A DNA stretch of 64,000 bases from WHSV01 sp050694055 (GCA_050694055.1 JBOGWX010000053.1:62001-126000); one strand, 5' to 3'. Counted from the first letter of the stretch, positions 51,658-61,494 are shown. The notes: generated by a model not told the origin, from the letters alone. Program-made: numbers and translations.

Positions 51658-54125
51658 GCGGGTTCGCCTTCCAGCAGCCCTCGCACGGCCGAGGCGGAAT
51701 CGCATTCCAGCGCCCGCGCCGCGAGCCCGGCCGCCTCATCGAGGCCCACGGCTCTCACCGCCTCCTTTACTCGAGCGATCGAGTTAGGCGCCATGCTCAG
51801 TTCCGTCACGCCGAGCCCGAGAAGAAGGACGGCGGCACGGGCATCGCCGGCCACCTCGCCGCAGACTCCGACCCACCTGCCGTGAGCCGCCGCCGCACGA
51901 GCAGTCTCGGAGATGAGACGCAAGACGGCGGGGTGCAGTGGGTCCGCGAGCGACGCGACGGCTGCATTGCCTCGCTCCGCGGCCAGCGTGTACTGGCTGA
52001 GGTCGTTGGTGCCGATCGAGAAGAAGTCGACGTGGGGAGCGAAGCCTGCGGCGGTCAGTGCGGTCGACGGCACCTCGACCATGATTCCGACCTCGAGATC
52101 GGCGGGCGGCTCGTCCCCGAGCGCATCATCCAGCAGTCGCTTCGCCCTACGGAACTCCTGCACGGTCGCGACCATCGGGAACATGACCCGCAGCGCCCGC
52201 CGCCGCGCGAGACGCGCAACGGCCCTGAGTTGAGTCTTCAAGAGGGTGCTCTGAGCCAGGCCCAGCCGAATCCCCCGCACCCCCAGAAAGGGGTTCTCCT
52301 CCTGAGACTGGCGGACGTACCGCAGAGGTTTGTCGGCGCCGACGTCCAGGGTTCGAATCGTCAAGGGACGGTCGCCCAGCGCGCGCGCGATCGCCGCCAG
52401 ACTCTCGAACTGCTCACTCTCGGTGGGCATCTCACTCCGCTCCAAGAAGAGGAACTCGGTTCTCAGCAGTCCCACACCGTCCGCCCCTGCGTCCACCGCC
52501 CGCTGTGCTTCGGTTACCGAACCGATGTTGGCGGCGACCTCGATGATCGCTCCGTCCGGCGTCACGGCCGGTCCCATGGCCGCGCCGGCCGCGCTCGCAG
52601 CCGCCGCGGCCTGGGAGCGGGCGGTCTCCGCATACCGGGTGGCTTCCTCGGGGGCCGGGTCGACGATCACGACGCCCTCGTCGCCGTCCACCACCACGGC
52701 GGTGTCATCCGGCAACTCGAGGATTCGCTCCCCCACGCCGACCACCGCGGGAACCCCCAGCGCTCGAGCCAGAATGGCGCCGTGGGAGGTCGGCCCGCCG
52801 GTCGCCGTCGCCACGCCCCGCACCATCTCCGGATCGAGCGCCGCCGCGGCGCTCGGCGTCAGCTCCTCGACGACGACGATCCCGGGCGCGGCGAGCTCGA
52901 ACGCCTGGAGCCGGCGACCCAGGAGGTGAGCGAGAACGCGCTCGCCCACGTCGATCACGTCCCGCCCCCGTTCTCTGAGTCGCTCGTTGTCGAGGGCTTC
53001 GAACTCACGCGCCGACCGTTCGATGGTGGCCCATAGCGCGTCCGCCGCGTTGCGCCGCTCCGCGCGTATCAGGGTGCGCGCTCGCTCCTGAAAAGTTGCG
53101 TCCTCCAGCATCAGCAGGTGGGCATCGAAGATCTGGGCCTCGTAGTCACCGGCCTTCTGAGTCACCTGCGTCTTGAGCTCGGCGATCTCCTTGGAGGCCG
53201 CGGCGGTGGCCGCTTCGAGCCGCACGATCTCTCCCTCGACGTCGTCGGTCTCGTGCCGCGGGATCTCGGGCGCGACGCGGTGAAGGCGGCGCACCGGGCC
53301 GAGCGCGATGCCGGGCGAGGCGGGGAGCCCGGCCAGTCCACCCTCGGGATCGACCCGCCCGGAGACCTCTTCCGGTGCCTCGACCGCCTCAGGATCGCCG
53401 AAGTTGTCTGCGGCGAGCGCCTCGAGAGCTGCGATGGCCGCGCGCGCGCCCGGCCCCCAGGCTTGCACGAGGATCTCGTGATCCCGGGTCACTCCCAGCG
53501 TCGCCAGCGCGTTGAGGCTGGTGGCGTCGACGGGCCCCCGTTTGGTGCTGAGGTTGGTGACCTCGACGCGCGCCTCGTGGTCTCCCGCGGTCCTCACCAG
53601 CCGCGCGGCGGGGCGAGCGTGGAGGCCCAGGGGGTTGACCACGACCATGCGGGCCTCGACCGCCGGGCCCTCGCTGGCCGAGGATGCATCGGGGATCGCA
53701 TCGGAGGCCCCGGCCAGCTCCACTCCCAGGTGGGTCTGCTTTCCGGCGAGCCCCCCGCGCGCCTCACGGGCGACCTGCTCCAGCGACCGTCCGAGCTTGG
53801 CCGCGGTGGCCGCCGCCACGGCCCCCTCGACGAGAGGTGCCTCGCACAGCAGCACGTTGGGGCGTTGCTCCTCGTCGAGCATCTCGAGCGCCATCTCGGC
53901 GCTCATCACGGCACTGCCCAGATCCATGAGCACCAGGACCCCGTCGTCCGAATACGCCTCGGTGATGGCCTCCAGCACCCGCACGGCATCGGTACCGAGC
54001 GCATCGGGCTCCTCGGTGCCCCCGGCGGAGCCGAGCGCGACCTCCGTCCCACCCATCTCGCGCGCCAGCTCGACGACGCCGTCCGCGAGCGCGCGGCTGT
54101 GAGACACGATGACGATCCCGACCAC
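51654..54125 (-). CDS. dhaM: EIIA(DhaM)-HPr-Enzyme I fusion: phosphoryl donor for dihydroxyacetone kinase
   Basis: 823 residues. Residues 1-125 are the EIIA-Man-like DhaM domain with phospho-His9 (GIVIVSHSRALADGV). Residues about 155-245 are HPr with His169 (NPLGLHARPAARLV). Residues about 265-823 are a complete Enzyme I: phospho-His448 (GVATATGGPTSHGAILARAL), VGLLRTEFLFLERSEMPTES, and the C-terminal PEP-binding part ending with WVGVCGEVAGD, where the catalytic Cys is present. E. coli DhaM has only a truncated EI, so this protein can run the whole PEP-to-DhaL relay by itself. GTG start 33 bp after glpC; dhaK and dhaL are 6 kb upstream on the same strand. Confidence 0.93.
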   Translation of the reverse strand: MVGIVIVSHSRALADGVVELAREMGGTEVALGSAGGTEEPDALGTDAVRVLEAITEAYSDDGVLVLMDLGSAVMSAEMALEMLDEEQRPNVLLCEAPLVEGAVAAATAAKLGRSLEQVAREARGGLAGKQTHLGVELAGASDAIPDASSASEGPAVEARMVVVNPLGLHARPAARLVRTAGDHEARVEVTNLSTKRGPVDATSLNALATLGVTRDHEILVQAWGPGARAAIAALEALAADNFGDPEAVEAPEEVSGRVDPEGGLAGLPASPGIALGPVRRLHRVAPEIPRHETDDVEGEIVRLEAATAAASKEIAELKTQVTQKAGDYEAQIFDAHLLMLEDATFQERARTLIRAERRNAADALWATIERSAREFEALDNERLRERGRDVIDVGERVLAHLLGRRLQAFELAAPGIVVVEELTPSAAAALDPEMVRGVATATGGPTSHGAILARALGVPAVVGVGERILELPDDTAVVVDGDEGVVIVDPAPEEATRYAETARSQAAAAASAAGAAMGPAVTPDGAIIEVAANIGSVTEAQRAVDAGADGVGLLRTEFLFLERSEMPTESEQFESLAAIARALGDRPLTIRTLDVGADKPLRYVRQSQEENPFLGVRGIRLGLAQSTLLKTQLRAVARLARRRALRVMFPMVATVQEFRRAKRLLDDALGDEPPADLEVGIMVEVPSTALTAAGFAPHVDFFSIGTNDLSQYTLAAERGNAAVASLADPLHPAVLRLISETARAAAAHGRWVGVCGEVAGDARAAVLLLGLGVTELSMAPNSIARVKEAVRAVGLDEAAGLAARALECDSASAVRGLLEGEPA

Positions 54126-54158
54126 GGCCGCACCCTACCCCGGCGCTCTCGCCCGCCC

Positions 54159-55367
54159 TCAGAGCCCGTAGGAGCGATGCAGCAGCTCTATGGGGTGGAC
54201 CGACGGGATCTGCGTCGCGTGCTCGATCTGCCAGCGGCAGGTCTCGCTGTCGCAAACTGACACCTCGGGGGCCTCCGCGGCGATGTCGTCGAACAGGGGC
54301 CGGCCGACGTCCATCGCGATGTCGTACTTCTCCTTCTTCAGCCCGTAGGTGCCGGCGACGCCGCAGCATTCGTGAGTCGAGTCCTGCACCTCGAGTTCGG
54401 GGATGAGCGCAAAGAGATCGAGCGCGGGCTTGCCGATAGCGTGTCCTCGCTGCTGGCAGGGGGCGTGGTACGGCACCCTCATGGCGATCGGCGCCAGATC
54501 GGTCTTCAGCTCCCCCTTGTCGTGGAGCTCGAGCAGAAACTCACAGATGTCGTACATGCGGCCGGACACCGCCTCGAGATCGTCGCTCTGCACACCGAGG
54601 ATCTCGTGCGCCTCGCGCTTCAGCATCAGGCCGCAGCTGGTAGACGTCGCGACGATGTCGTAGCCCCGGTGCGCGTACGGAGCCAGCTTGGACACCAGGC
54701 GCGTGACGTAGCCGGCGGCGTCGTCGAACAACCCGTTCGATTGAAGTGGAAGGCCGCAGCAGTCCTGTCCCTGGGGGACGATGACCTTGAAACCGTTGTG
54801 CTCGAGCACCGCGACGGTCTTGGCGCCGAGGTCCGGTTCGAAGTAGTTGGCGCTGCAGCCGTGGAAGTAGACGACCGAGCGCTCGAGCTGCGGCGTCTCG
54901 TGCTTGCGCGCCCAGCGTTGAAGGGTGCGCCCCGCGAACTTCGGCAGGGGCGCTTGCCGGTGCACTCCGACGGTCTTCTCGACGACGGCCCTAAGGGGCT
55001 TGCTGCGCAACGCCCAGTTCGCCACCGGCGCGACCGGAGTGGCGAGCCTCGCACTCACCGTGGGGCGGGCAATGATCTTGTCCCGCAGCGGGATGCCCCG
55101 GTGTTCCTTGAGCGTGCGGCGCGCTCGTGCATTGATCTCGGCGATCTTCACCCCTTGCGGACACACGTGCGTGCAGATGCCGCACCCCGAGCAGTAGTCG
55201 AGGGAATCGTCTGGCGAGAGGCCGCCGGTGCGAAAGCGTTCCGCCTGCGGTCCGACGTACTTGGGGCCGGGGAACAACGGCGTCGCGCGCGACACGGGGC
55301 AATGCGACTCACAGATCGTGCACTTGACGCAGTGGTCGAGCGAGCCCCGAATAAGGTCCTCGATCAC
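54159..55367 (-). CDS. glpC: Anaerobic glycerol-3-phosphate dehydrogenase subunit C
   Basis: 402 residues. Two 4Fe-4S motifs near the N-terminus (CVKCTICESHCP and CSGCGICTHVCP) and two CCG domains (YHAPCQQRGHAIG, HECCGVAGTYGLKKEKY, GQDCCGLPLQSNGLF). It anchors GlpAB and passes electrons to quinone. GTG start overlaps the glpB stop by 4 bp. Confidence 0.95.
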   Translation of the reverse strand: MIEDLIRGSLDHCVKCTICESHCPVSRATPLFPGPKYVGPQAERFRTGGLSPDDSLDYCSGCGICTHVCPQGVKIAEINARARRTLKEHRGIPLRDKIIARPTVSARLATPVAPVANWALRSKPLRAVVEKTVGVHRQAPLPKFAGRTLQRWARKHETPQLERSVVYFHGCSANYFEPDLGAKTVAVLEHNGFKVIVPQGQDCCGLPLQSNGLFDDAAGYVTRLVSKLAPYAHRGYDIVATSTSCGLMLKREAHEILGVQSDDLEAVSGRMYDICEFLLELHDKGELKTDLAPIAMRVPYHAPCQQRGHAIGKPALDLFALIPELEVQDSTHECCGVAGTYGLKKEKYDIAMDVGRPLFDDIAAEAPEVSVCDSETCRWQIEHATQIPSVHPIELLHRSYGL

Positions 55368-56623
55368 TTCGCCTCCTCGATGATGGTTCCGGCCGCCGCG
55401 TAGCCGCTCGCGAGACTGATCCCGTCACCCGACTTCTCGCGCCACGGCTCGGCCCCCGCGAGGCACGCGCCCACCACCGACAGGTTCGAGTGGACCCGAT
55501 TGCCCTGGTTGTCGAGTGGACGCAGCGAGTCGTCGACCCTGATCCCGGCTCGCCCCATCGGGTGCCGGTCGAAGTAGCGGGGGCTGAAGCGCCGCTCGAC
55601 GTCTTCGGGAACGCCCGCCACCGGCAGGCCGAAGATTCGCTCCCTGACCTTCCATTGCGAGTCCATCTCGATCGCTCCGGCTGCAAAACCGCCCGAGGCG
55701 AGCACGAAGTGTCGAGCGGGGTGTGCCTTGACCCGGCCGGCGGCACGGATGTGCACGGTGGTGACCCGGTCGCCCTCGGTGTCGGCCCCCACTGCCTCGG
55801 CCCCGATGATGAGCCTGCCGCCCGCGCGCGCGAACTGAGCCCGCAGGATCTCGTAGAGACGTATGCCCGGCACCGACGGGGGCAGGCTGGGCACCTCGAA
55901 GACGGGACATCCGAGCGTGTCCTGCAACTCGGTCCAGACCTCGTGCGCGCGCCGCACCCCCAGCACCGCCGGCAGCCCCACCGACTCGCCGTCCTCCAGA
56001 TGCGCGGAGATCTGCGTGGTCACGACCCGAACGAACGCGCGGTCGTCCAAGAGCCGCGCGAAGGCGAGCCCCGTGAGGTCTGCCTCACCCCCGGTCGGAG
56101 GTTCGATCAGGACGCCCCGAGCCGCCACGGCCGCCCCGCTAGGGACCTTGGCGTTGGAGGTGTTCTGGGCGGCGAGCGCGGGCCAGAAGTCCTTGAGCTG
56201 ACGCAGGCCGACGAAAAGAAACCGGCCACCGTGACGAAGGTCGCCCGCCGACATCGTCTCGGGCACCAAGGCACTGGGGCGCACCGCTCCTATGGCGGTC
56301 GGCAAGAGCAGGTTCTCGTTCAGGGAACCGGTGTAGCGGTAGCCGTCGAAGCGCGCCCCGAACCACTCGAGCGATCGAGCGAGGGTGGTCGTTTGGATGC
56401 GCCCGTAGGGATGCTCGGGATTGCGCTGCAGGAAGCCCGGCAGGGACTCAGAGGGGCTCTCGACCAGCTCCGGGTCGTAACCGAGCACGTCGATGGTGCC
56501 GGGGGCGAGATGGGTCGATCCAACCCCCTGCGCGACCAGCGTGACGCCGAGCCCCGCCTCCCGGCAGCGGATCGCAGCAACGAGCCCCGCCAGTCCGATG
56601 CCGATCACCAGTACGTCTCTCAT
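55364..56623 (-). CDS. glpB: Anaerobic glycerol-3-phosphate dehydrogenase subunit B
   Basis: 419 residues. The FAD/NAD Rossmann N-terminus is RDVLVIGIGLAGLVAAIRCR. THLAPGTIDVLGY, SVPGIRLYEILRAQFARAGG, FVLASGGFAAGAIEMDSQW and the C-terminal SGDGISLASGYAAAGTIIEE are GlpB signatures. ATG at 56623 overlaps the glpA stop; the longer upstream frame runs through glpA and is not coding. Confidence 0.94.
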   Translation of the reverse strand: MRDVLVIGIGLAGLVAAIRCREAGLGVTLVAQGVGSTHLAPGTIDVLGYDPELVESPSESLPGFLQRNPEHPYGRIQTTTLARSLEWFGARFDGYRYTGSLNENLLLPTAIGAVRPSALVPETMSAGDLRHGGRFLFVGLRQLKDFWPALAAQNTSNAKVPSGAAVAARGVLIEPPTGGEADLTGLAFARLLDDRAFVRVVTTQISAHLEDGESVGLPAVLGVRRAHEVWTELQDTLGCPVFEVPSLPPSVPGIRLYEILRAQFARAGGRLIIGAEAVGADTEGDRVTTVHIRAAGRVKAHPARHFVLASGGFAAGAIEMDSQWKVRERIFGLPVAGVPEDVERRFSPRYFDRHPMGRAGIRVDDSLRPLDNQGNRVHSNLSVVGACLAGAEPWREKSGDGISLASGYAAAGTIIEEAK

Positions 56624-58188
56624 AGCGCCCCGCTGGGAAGATGCTCGACGTCCAGCACGCCTTGAAAGATCCAATCGTCGAGCCGCGCCTGGCGGAGCTG
56701 GTCGCCGTAGAGGATCGGCTGCACTCCCTTCCAGCGCTCTTGGAGGAAGTCGCGCAGCGAGTCGTTCGCCGCAGAACTGTCGATCTGCTCGACGTCGTGG
56801 AGGATGCCGGTCGCCCGATACATGCAGAACCCGCCCTGGCAGGGGCCCATACCCAGCCGGACCGACCGTCTGATGTCGTCGAGGATCGTCGAGGACCGTT
56901 GCGCCATTACCTCCTCGAGCCTGCGACGCTGGATCAGCTCGCACTCGCAGATGAGCTGGTCGTCGTGCAGCGACTGCTCTCGCTTCGTGAGGCGTTCGCC
57001 CAGCCAGAGGAACTTGCCGTCGCCCGAGGAAGGCAGCGGGTCGAGGGCCGTGCGGCACTCGCGCTTGGTAGCAAGCTGCTCACACATCCGGTCGACCGTC
57101 TCCTGGGCCATCATGCGAAAGGTCGTCAGCTTTCCTCCCGTGATCGTGAGAAAGCCGGTCACGCCGTCGGGTTCTCGGTGGTCGAGGAGCGCATGGCTGC
57201 GGCTGACGTCGCGCGTGTCGCTGATTTCGGGAGCGCGCGCGTCCTTGAACAACGGCCTGACCCCCGCCCACACCCTGAGGGCCCGCGCCCGGCGGAAACC
57301 CGGAACCAGCTTCTCGCCGTCGTCGAGCATCTGGGAGACCTCGGCTCGGGTGACGTCGGGCTCGTCGGGGTTCTTGATGCGGATGTCGGTGGTACCGATC
57401 ACGCTCACGGTTCGTATCGGAACGAGGATGTCTCCGTCCGCAGGCATCGTGCAGCGGTTTACCACCGTGTTCACCAGCCGGTGGTTCATCGCGATCATGA
57501 TTCCTTTGCCGGACAGGACCTCGACGCCGGGACAGCCGGCCATGTCCGCCACTTTGCCCGCCCACGCGCCCGTCGCGTTGATGGTGAAGTCGGCGCGTAT
57601 CTCGAACTCCTCGCCGGATAACTCGTTGTGGACTCTGGCGCCGCGCACCGCGTCACCCTCGCGGATGATGTCGAGGACGCGGTGATAAGTGAGCACGCTG
57701 CCGCCGTGCTCCCTCGCCGCTCGGGCGCATGCCCACACCAGCCTCCATGCGTCGATGGCGGCGTCGGGGACGGCGAAGACACGCTCGATGTCTGGGTTCA
57801 GGCGAGGTTCCTCCGCCAGGGCCGTCGCGACCGGAATCTCCTCGACGGGGATCCCACAGTCCCTGCAGCCCTGCATGAACTTGTCGCCGAAGGCCGGGTC
57901 GTCCCACGGCGTGGTCACGAAGTAGCCGCCGGTATCCTCGATGGTGTCCGCTGCCACGCGCCGCAGCACGAGGTTCTCCTGTATGCACTCCTCGGCCGCG
58001 AGCCTGTCCTTGACCGCGTAGCGCCCTCCTGAGTGCAGCAGGCCGTGGAAGCGCCCCGTAGTGCCCTCGGCGAGGTCCTTACGCTCGACGAGGACGGTCT
58101 CGAATCCGCGCGTGGCCACATCCCATGCGACGCCCGCGCCGGTAGCACCTCCACCGATGACGAGAACCTCAGTCTGCATGTTGGCCAT
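56620..58188 (-). CDS. glpA: Anaerobic glycerol-3-phosphate dehydrogenase subunit A
   Basis: 522 residues. FAD motif TEVLVIGGGATGAGVAWDVA, then GTTGRFHGLLHSGGRYAVKD and LTITGGKLTTFRMMAQETVD. The C-terminal BFD-like [2Fe-2S] region ICECELIQRRRLEEVM and GMGPCQGGFCMYR distinguishes GlpA from aerobic GlpD. It oxidises glycerol-3-phosphate to dihydroxyacetone phosphate. First gene of glpA-B-C-dhaM-pgsA-SDR-pfpI. Anaerobic-type GlpABC is also used aerobically in several bacteria, so it does not prove anaerobiosis. Confidence 0.95.
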   Translation of the reverse strand: MANMQTEVLVIGGGATGAGVAWDVATRGFETVLVERKDLAEGTTGRFHGLLHSGGRYAVKDRLAAEECIQENLVLRRVAADTIEDTGGYFVTTPWDDPAFGDKFMQGCRDCGIPVEEIPVATALAEEPRLNPDIERVFAVPDAAIDAWRLVWACARAAREHGGSVLTYHRVLDIIREGDAVRGARVHNELSGEEFEIRADFTINATGAWAGKVADMAGCPGVEVLSGKGIMIAMNHRLVNTVVNRCTMPADGDILVPIRTVSVIGTTDIRIKNPDEPDVTRAEVSQMLDDGEKLVPGFRRARALRVWAGVRPLFKDARAPEISDTRDVSRSHALLDHREPDGVTGFLTITGGKLTTFRMMAQETVDRMCEQLATKRECRTALDPLPSSGDGKFLWLGERLTKREQSLHDDQLICECELIQRRRLEEVMAQRSSTILDDIRRSVRLGMGPCQGGFCMYRATGILHDVEQIDSSAANDSLRDFLQERWKGVQPILYGDQLRQARLDDWIFQGVLDVEHLPSGAL

Positions 58189-58240
58189 GTGCTCCGACTC
58201 TAGTCTCAGGGATCTACAAAGTGCGGCGCAGGTACGCGAA

Positions 58241-58268
58241 GGGGCCGGCGAGAAGGTCCGCCGGCCCC
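58241..58268 (-). terminator. Hairpin between glpK and glpA
   Basis: GGGGCCGGCG / CGCCGGCCCC, a 10-bp perfect stem with an 8-nt loop, followed on the minus strand by TTCGCG. It would at least partly separate glpF-dhaK-dhaL-glpK from glpABC, although the U tract is poor, so readthrough is likely. Confidence 0.6.
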
Positions 58269-58284
58269 TTGCGTTACTTCGGTG

Positions 58285-59781
58285 CTACTCGACCCAGTCG
58301 AAGGTGCGCGTGACCGCCTTCTTCCAGAAGCCGTACTCCTTGTCGACCTCGGTTGGGTCCATCGACGGCGACCAGCGCTTGTCCTCGAGCCAGTTCTCGC
58401 GCAGGTCGTCTACCTCTTTCCAGAAGCCGACCGCGAGGCCCGCTGCGTACGCGGCCCCCAGCGCGGTGGTCTCCGGAACCTTCGGGCGGACGACGTCGAC
58501 TCCGAGGATGTCGGCCTGGAACTGCATGAGCAGGTCGTTGCCGACCATGCCACCGTCGACCTTGAGCTCTTTGAGATCGACGCCCGAGTCCTTGTTCATG
58601 GCCTCGACTACCTCGCGGCTCTGCCACGCGGTAGCCTCCAACACCGCGCGCGCGATGTGTCCGGCATTGACGTAGCGGGTCAGCCCGGCCAGGACTCCTC
58701 GGGCGCTGCCCTTCCAGTAGGGAGCGAACAGCCCCGAGAACGCAGGCACGAAATAGCACCCACCGTTGTCGTCAACGGTCTTGGCCAGCTCTTCTACCTC
58801 AGGAGCCGCCTTGATCATCTTGAGGTTGTCCCGCAGCCACTGGACCAGCGCACCGGTGATCGCGATCGCACCCTCGAGGCAGTACACGGGGGCCTGATCG
58901 CCGATCTTGTAGCCGAGCGTGGTGAGTAGCCCGCTCTTCGACTGCACGGCCTCGTTCCCCGTGTTGAGAAGCAGGAAGTTGCCCGTGCCGTAGGTGTTCT
59001 TGGCGTCTCCGATGTCGTAGCAGGCCTGGCCGAAGGTCGCGGCCTGCTGGTCCCCGAGGTCGCCGGCAATGGGTATGCCCTCGAGCACGCCCTTGGCCTC
59101 TGCGTAGACCTCGCTCGAGGCATGGATCTCGGGCAGCATCGAGCGCGAGACGTCGAGCGTCTTGAGGATGTCGTCGTCCCAGTCGAGCGTCTCGAGGTCC
59201 ATCATCATGGTGCGGCTTGCGTTGGACACGTCCGTGACATGGACGCCTCCGCTGGTGCCCCCCGAAAGATTCCAGATGCACCAGGTGTCGATATTGCCGA
59301 ACAGCAACTCGCCACCGTCTGCCCGGTCCCTGAGGCCCTCGACATTGTCGAGCAACCATTTCGCTTTGGTCCCTGAGAAGTAGGTGGCAACGGGAAGCCC
59401 CGTCGTCGCTCGGAACCGATCCTGGCCCCCGTCACTCGACAGCTCGTCGCAGATCTTGTCGGTGCGCGTGTCCTGCCATACCAGCGCGTTGTGCACCGGT
59501 TCTCCGGTGTTCCGGTCCCAGATGACCGTGGTCTCGCGCTGGTTCGTGATGCCGACCGCCGCCAGGTCACCGGCCTTGATACCGGCCTTGGACAGCGCGC
59601 CCTTGATCACTTCCTGACAGCGCTCCCAGATTTCATTGGCGTCGTGCTCGACCCAGCCCGGCTTGGGGTAGATCTGCTCGTGCTCCTTCTGGTCGAAGTC
59701 GACGACGTCCCCGCCGTGGTTGAAGATCATGAAGCGGGTGCTGGTCGTGCCCTGGTCCAGGGCTCCTACGTACTCGGCCAT
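58285..59781 (-). CDS. glpK: Glycerol kinase
   Basis: 498 residues. YVGALDQGTTSTRFMIFNHG is the FGGY ATP motif, AVGITNQRETTVIWDRNTGE the glycerol-site segment, and SGLFAPYWKGSARGVLAGLT and DGGMVGNDLLMQFQADILGV the C-terminal lobe. It phosphorylates glycerol to sn-glycerol-3-phosphate at the membrane with GlpF. AGGGAGGAGAG precedes the ATG. A HPr-phosphorylation His loop like that of Firmicutes is not evident. Confidence 0.97.
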   Translation of the reverse strand: MAEYVGALDQGTTSTRFMIFNHGGDVVDFDQKEHEQIYPKPGWVEHDANEIWERCQEVIKGALSKAGIKAGDLAAVGITNQRETTVIWDRNTGEPVHNALVWQDTRTDKICDELSSDGGQDRFRATTGLPVATYFSGTKAKWLLDNVEGLRDRADGGELLFGNIDTWCIWNLSGGTSGGVHVTDVSNASRTMMMDLETLDWDDDILKTLDVSRSMLPEIHASSEVYAEAKGVLEGIPIAGDLGDQQAATFGQACYDIGDAKNTYGTGNFLLLNTGNEAVQSKSGLLTTLGYKIGDQAPVYCLEGAIAITGALVQWLRDNLKMIKAAPEVEELAKTVDDNGGCYFVPAFSGLFAPYWKGSARGVLAGLTRYVNAGHIARAVLEATAWQSREVVEAMNKDSGVDLKELKVDGGMVGNDLLMQFQADILGVDVVRPKVPETTALGAAYAAGLAVGFWKEVDDLRENWLEDKRWSPSMDPTEVDKEYGFWKKAVTRTFDWVE

Positions 59782-59810
59782 ACGCTCTCCTCCCTCTCTT
59801 GCTTGCTGTC

Positions 59811-60455
59811 CTACGGGTCTCCGAAAGTCTCTGCGGCGGTCTTCATGAGCAAGAACGACGACGTTGCACCGGGGTCTTGGTGGCCGGCGCTCCGCTCACC
59901 GAGATAGCTCGCGCGGCCCTTGCGGGCGACGAGCGGGATCGTTGCCTTCATGCCCTCCTCGGCCGCTCCGGCGGCGCGCCGTAAGGCGTCGGCCAGTGAC
60001 GCGTCTTCGGACGCGGCCTTGGACAAGGCCTCGGCCGCCGGTGTCAGTGCATCGATCATGGTCTTGTCGCCGGGCTCTGCCTTGCCGCGCGCGGCTACGC
60101 CCTTGAGCCCGGCTTCGACCGCGCCGGCCCAGTCGTCGACGGACAGCTCAGACTTGCCCGCCGTCGCCGCGCCCATCTGCATGAAGAGGGTGCCGTAGAG
60201 CGGACCGCCGGCACCCCCAACCTTGGACACGAGCGTCATGCCGACGGTCTTCAGAACTCCGCCGATGTCGTCACCCGAGGCGCCGTCGAGCTTCTCGACC
60301 ACCGCGCTCATGCCACGATTCATGTTCGTTCCGTGGTCGGCATCACCGACCGCCGAGTCGAGCTCGGTGAGATACGCCTTGTTCTCGGCGATCGTCGACG
60401 CGTACACCTGGATCCAGCGAACGACGTCCGCACCGGAAATGGCCGACGCGCTCAC
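59811..60455 (-). CDS. dhaL: Dihydroxyacetone kinase ADP-binding subunit DhaL
   Basis: 214 residues. TELDSAVGDADHGTNMNRGM holds the Asp cluster that binds Mg-ADP, GGAGGPLYGTLFMQMGAATA and GDKTMIDALTPAAEAL follow, and the C-terminus ARKGRASYLGERSAGHQDPG is diagnostic. The bound ADP is rephosphorylated by DhaM and transfers phosphate to dihydroxyacetone on DhaK. Start GTG 60455 chosen by family length; a longer start at 60536 would overlap dhaK by 41 bp. Confidence 0.94.
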   Translation of the reverse strand: MSASAISGADVVRWIQVYASTIAENKAYLTELDSAVGDADHGTNMNRGMSAVVEKLDGASGDDIGGVLKTVGMTLVSKVGGAGGPLYGTLFMQMGAATAGKSELSVDDWAGAVEAGLKGVAARGKAEPGDKTMIDALTPAAEALSKAASEDASLADALRRAAGAAEEGMKATIPLVARKGRASYLGERSAGHQDPGATSSFLLMKTAAETFGDP

Positions 60456-60495
60456 CTCCAGTTCTTCTTTACCTCGATACTCCTCGTTCCTTTCG

Positions 60496-61494
60496 TCAGA
60501 TTCCCCAGCGAAGCCCGGCCGTCTTGACCGGTGCATCCCACAGCTTCGTCAGCTCGTCGTCGAGCTTCAGCAGTGTGATCGAGCACCCCGCCATCTCCAG
60601 CGACGTGATGTAGGAACCGATCAGGTTGCGGGTGATCTTGATGCCCTTGCCGTCGAGGAACTTGTTCAGCTCGTTGTAGACGACATAGAGCTCGATCAGC
60701 GGCGTGCCGCCCATGCCGTTGACGAAGGCGAGTACCTCGTCGCCCCGTCCGAACGGCAAGTCGTCTGTGATCGCGCTCGCCATCTGGTCGACGATCTCGG
60801 ACGCGGGCGCGATCTTCTTGCGCTCGCGACCCGGTTCCCCGTGGATACCGATGCCGATCTCCATCTCGTCGTCCCCGAGCTCGAAGGTCGGTTTTCCGGC
60901 CGATGGAGTGACGCAACTGGTCAGCGCCATGCCCATGGAGCGGCCCTGGTCGTTGACCTTGCGGCAGAGTTGCGCCACGTCGGCGAGCTGGGCTTTGGCC
61001 TCGGCCGCCGCGCCGCAGACCTTCTCCGCGAGCACGGTGATGCCGACGCCGCGGCGTCCCGCCGTGTAGAGGCTGTCCTGCACCGCCACGTCGTCGTCCA
61101 ATACGATGGCCTCGACCTCGACTCCCTCCGCCTTACCCAGGTCCGCCGCCATCTCGAAGTTCATCACGTCGCCCGTGTAGTTCTTGACGATGTGCAGGAC
61201 GCCGGCGCCTCCGTTGACCGCCTTGGTCGCCTCGAGCATCTGATCCGGCGTCGGCGAGGTGAAGACCTCGCCCGGACAGGCCGCGTCGAGCATGCCCATG
61301 CCGACGAAACCGCCGTGCATGGGCTCGTGTCCGGAGCCTCCTCCGGACACGATGCCGACCTTGCCTTGAACCGGAGCGTCCGCACGAACCACGTAGTACG
61401 GGTCGAATACCACCTTGACGTCCGGGTGCGCGGCAGCAACTCCCTGCAGCGACTCCCTGACGACGTCATCCGGGTTATTGATCAGTTTCTTCAC
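60496..61494 (-). CDS. dhaK: Dihydroxyacetone kinase substrate-binding subunit DhaK
   Basis: 332 residues. GIVSGGGSGHEPMHGGFVGM, LHIVKNYTGDVMNFEMA and the covalent hemiaminal His218 in IGIGIHGEPGRER (same number as in E. coli) are all present. GTG start with AGGAGAACGG upstream. It forms a complex with DhaL 40 bp downstream and depends on the DhaM-HPr-EI fusion. Confidence 0.97.
   Translation of the reverse strand: MKKLINNPDDVVRESLQGVAAAHPDVKVVFDPYYVVRADAPVQGKVGIVSGGGSGHEPMHGGFVGMGMLDAACPGEVFTSPTPDQMLEATKAVNGGAGVLHIVKNYTGDVMNFEMAADLGKAEGVEVEAIVLDDDVAVQDSLYTAGRRGVGITVLAEKVCGAAAEAKAQLADVAQLCRKVNDQGRSMGMALTSCVTPSAGKPTFELGDDEMEIGIGIHGEPGRERKKIAPASEIVDQMASAITDDLPFGRGDEVLAFVNGMGGTPLIELYVVYNELNKFLDGKGIKITRNLIGSYITSLEMAGCSITLLKLDDELTKLWDAPVKTAGLRWGI

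Noticed and set aside
57080..57565. Gly/Arg-rich frames within glpA and similar in-gene frames elsewhere
   Set aside because: Overlapping-frame artefacts of high G+C genes; none has a ribosome-binding site or domain evidence.
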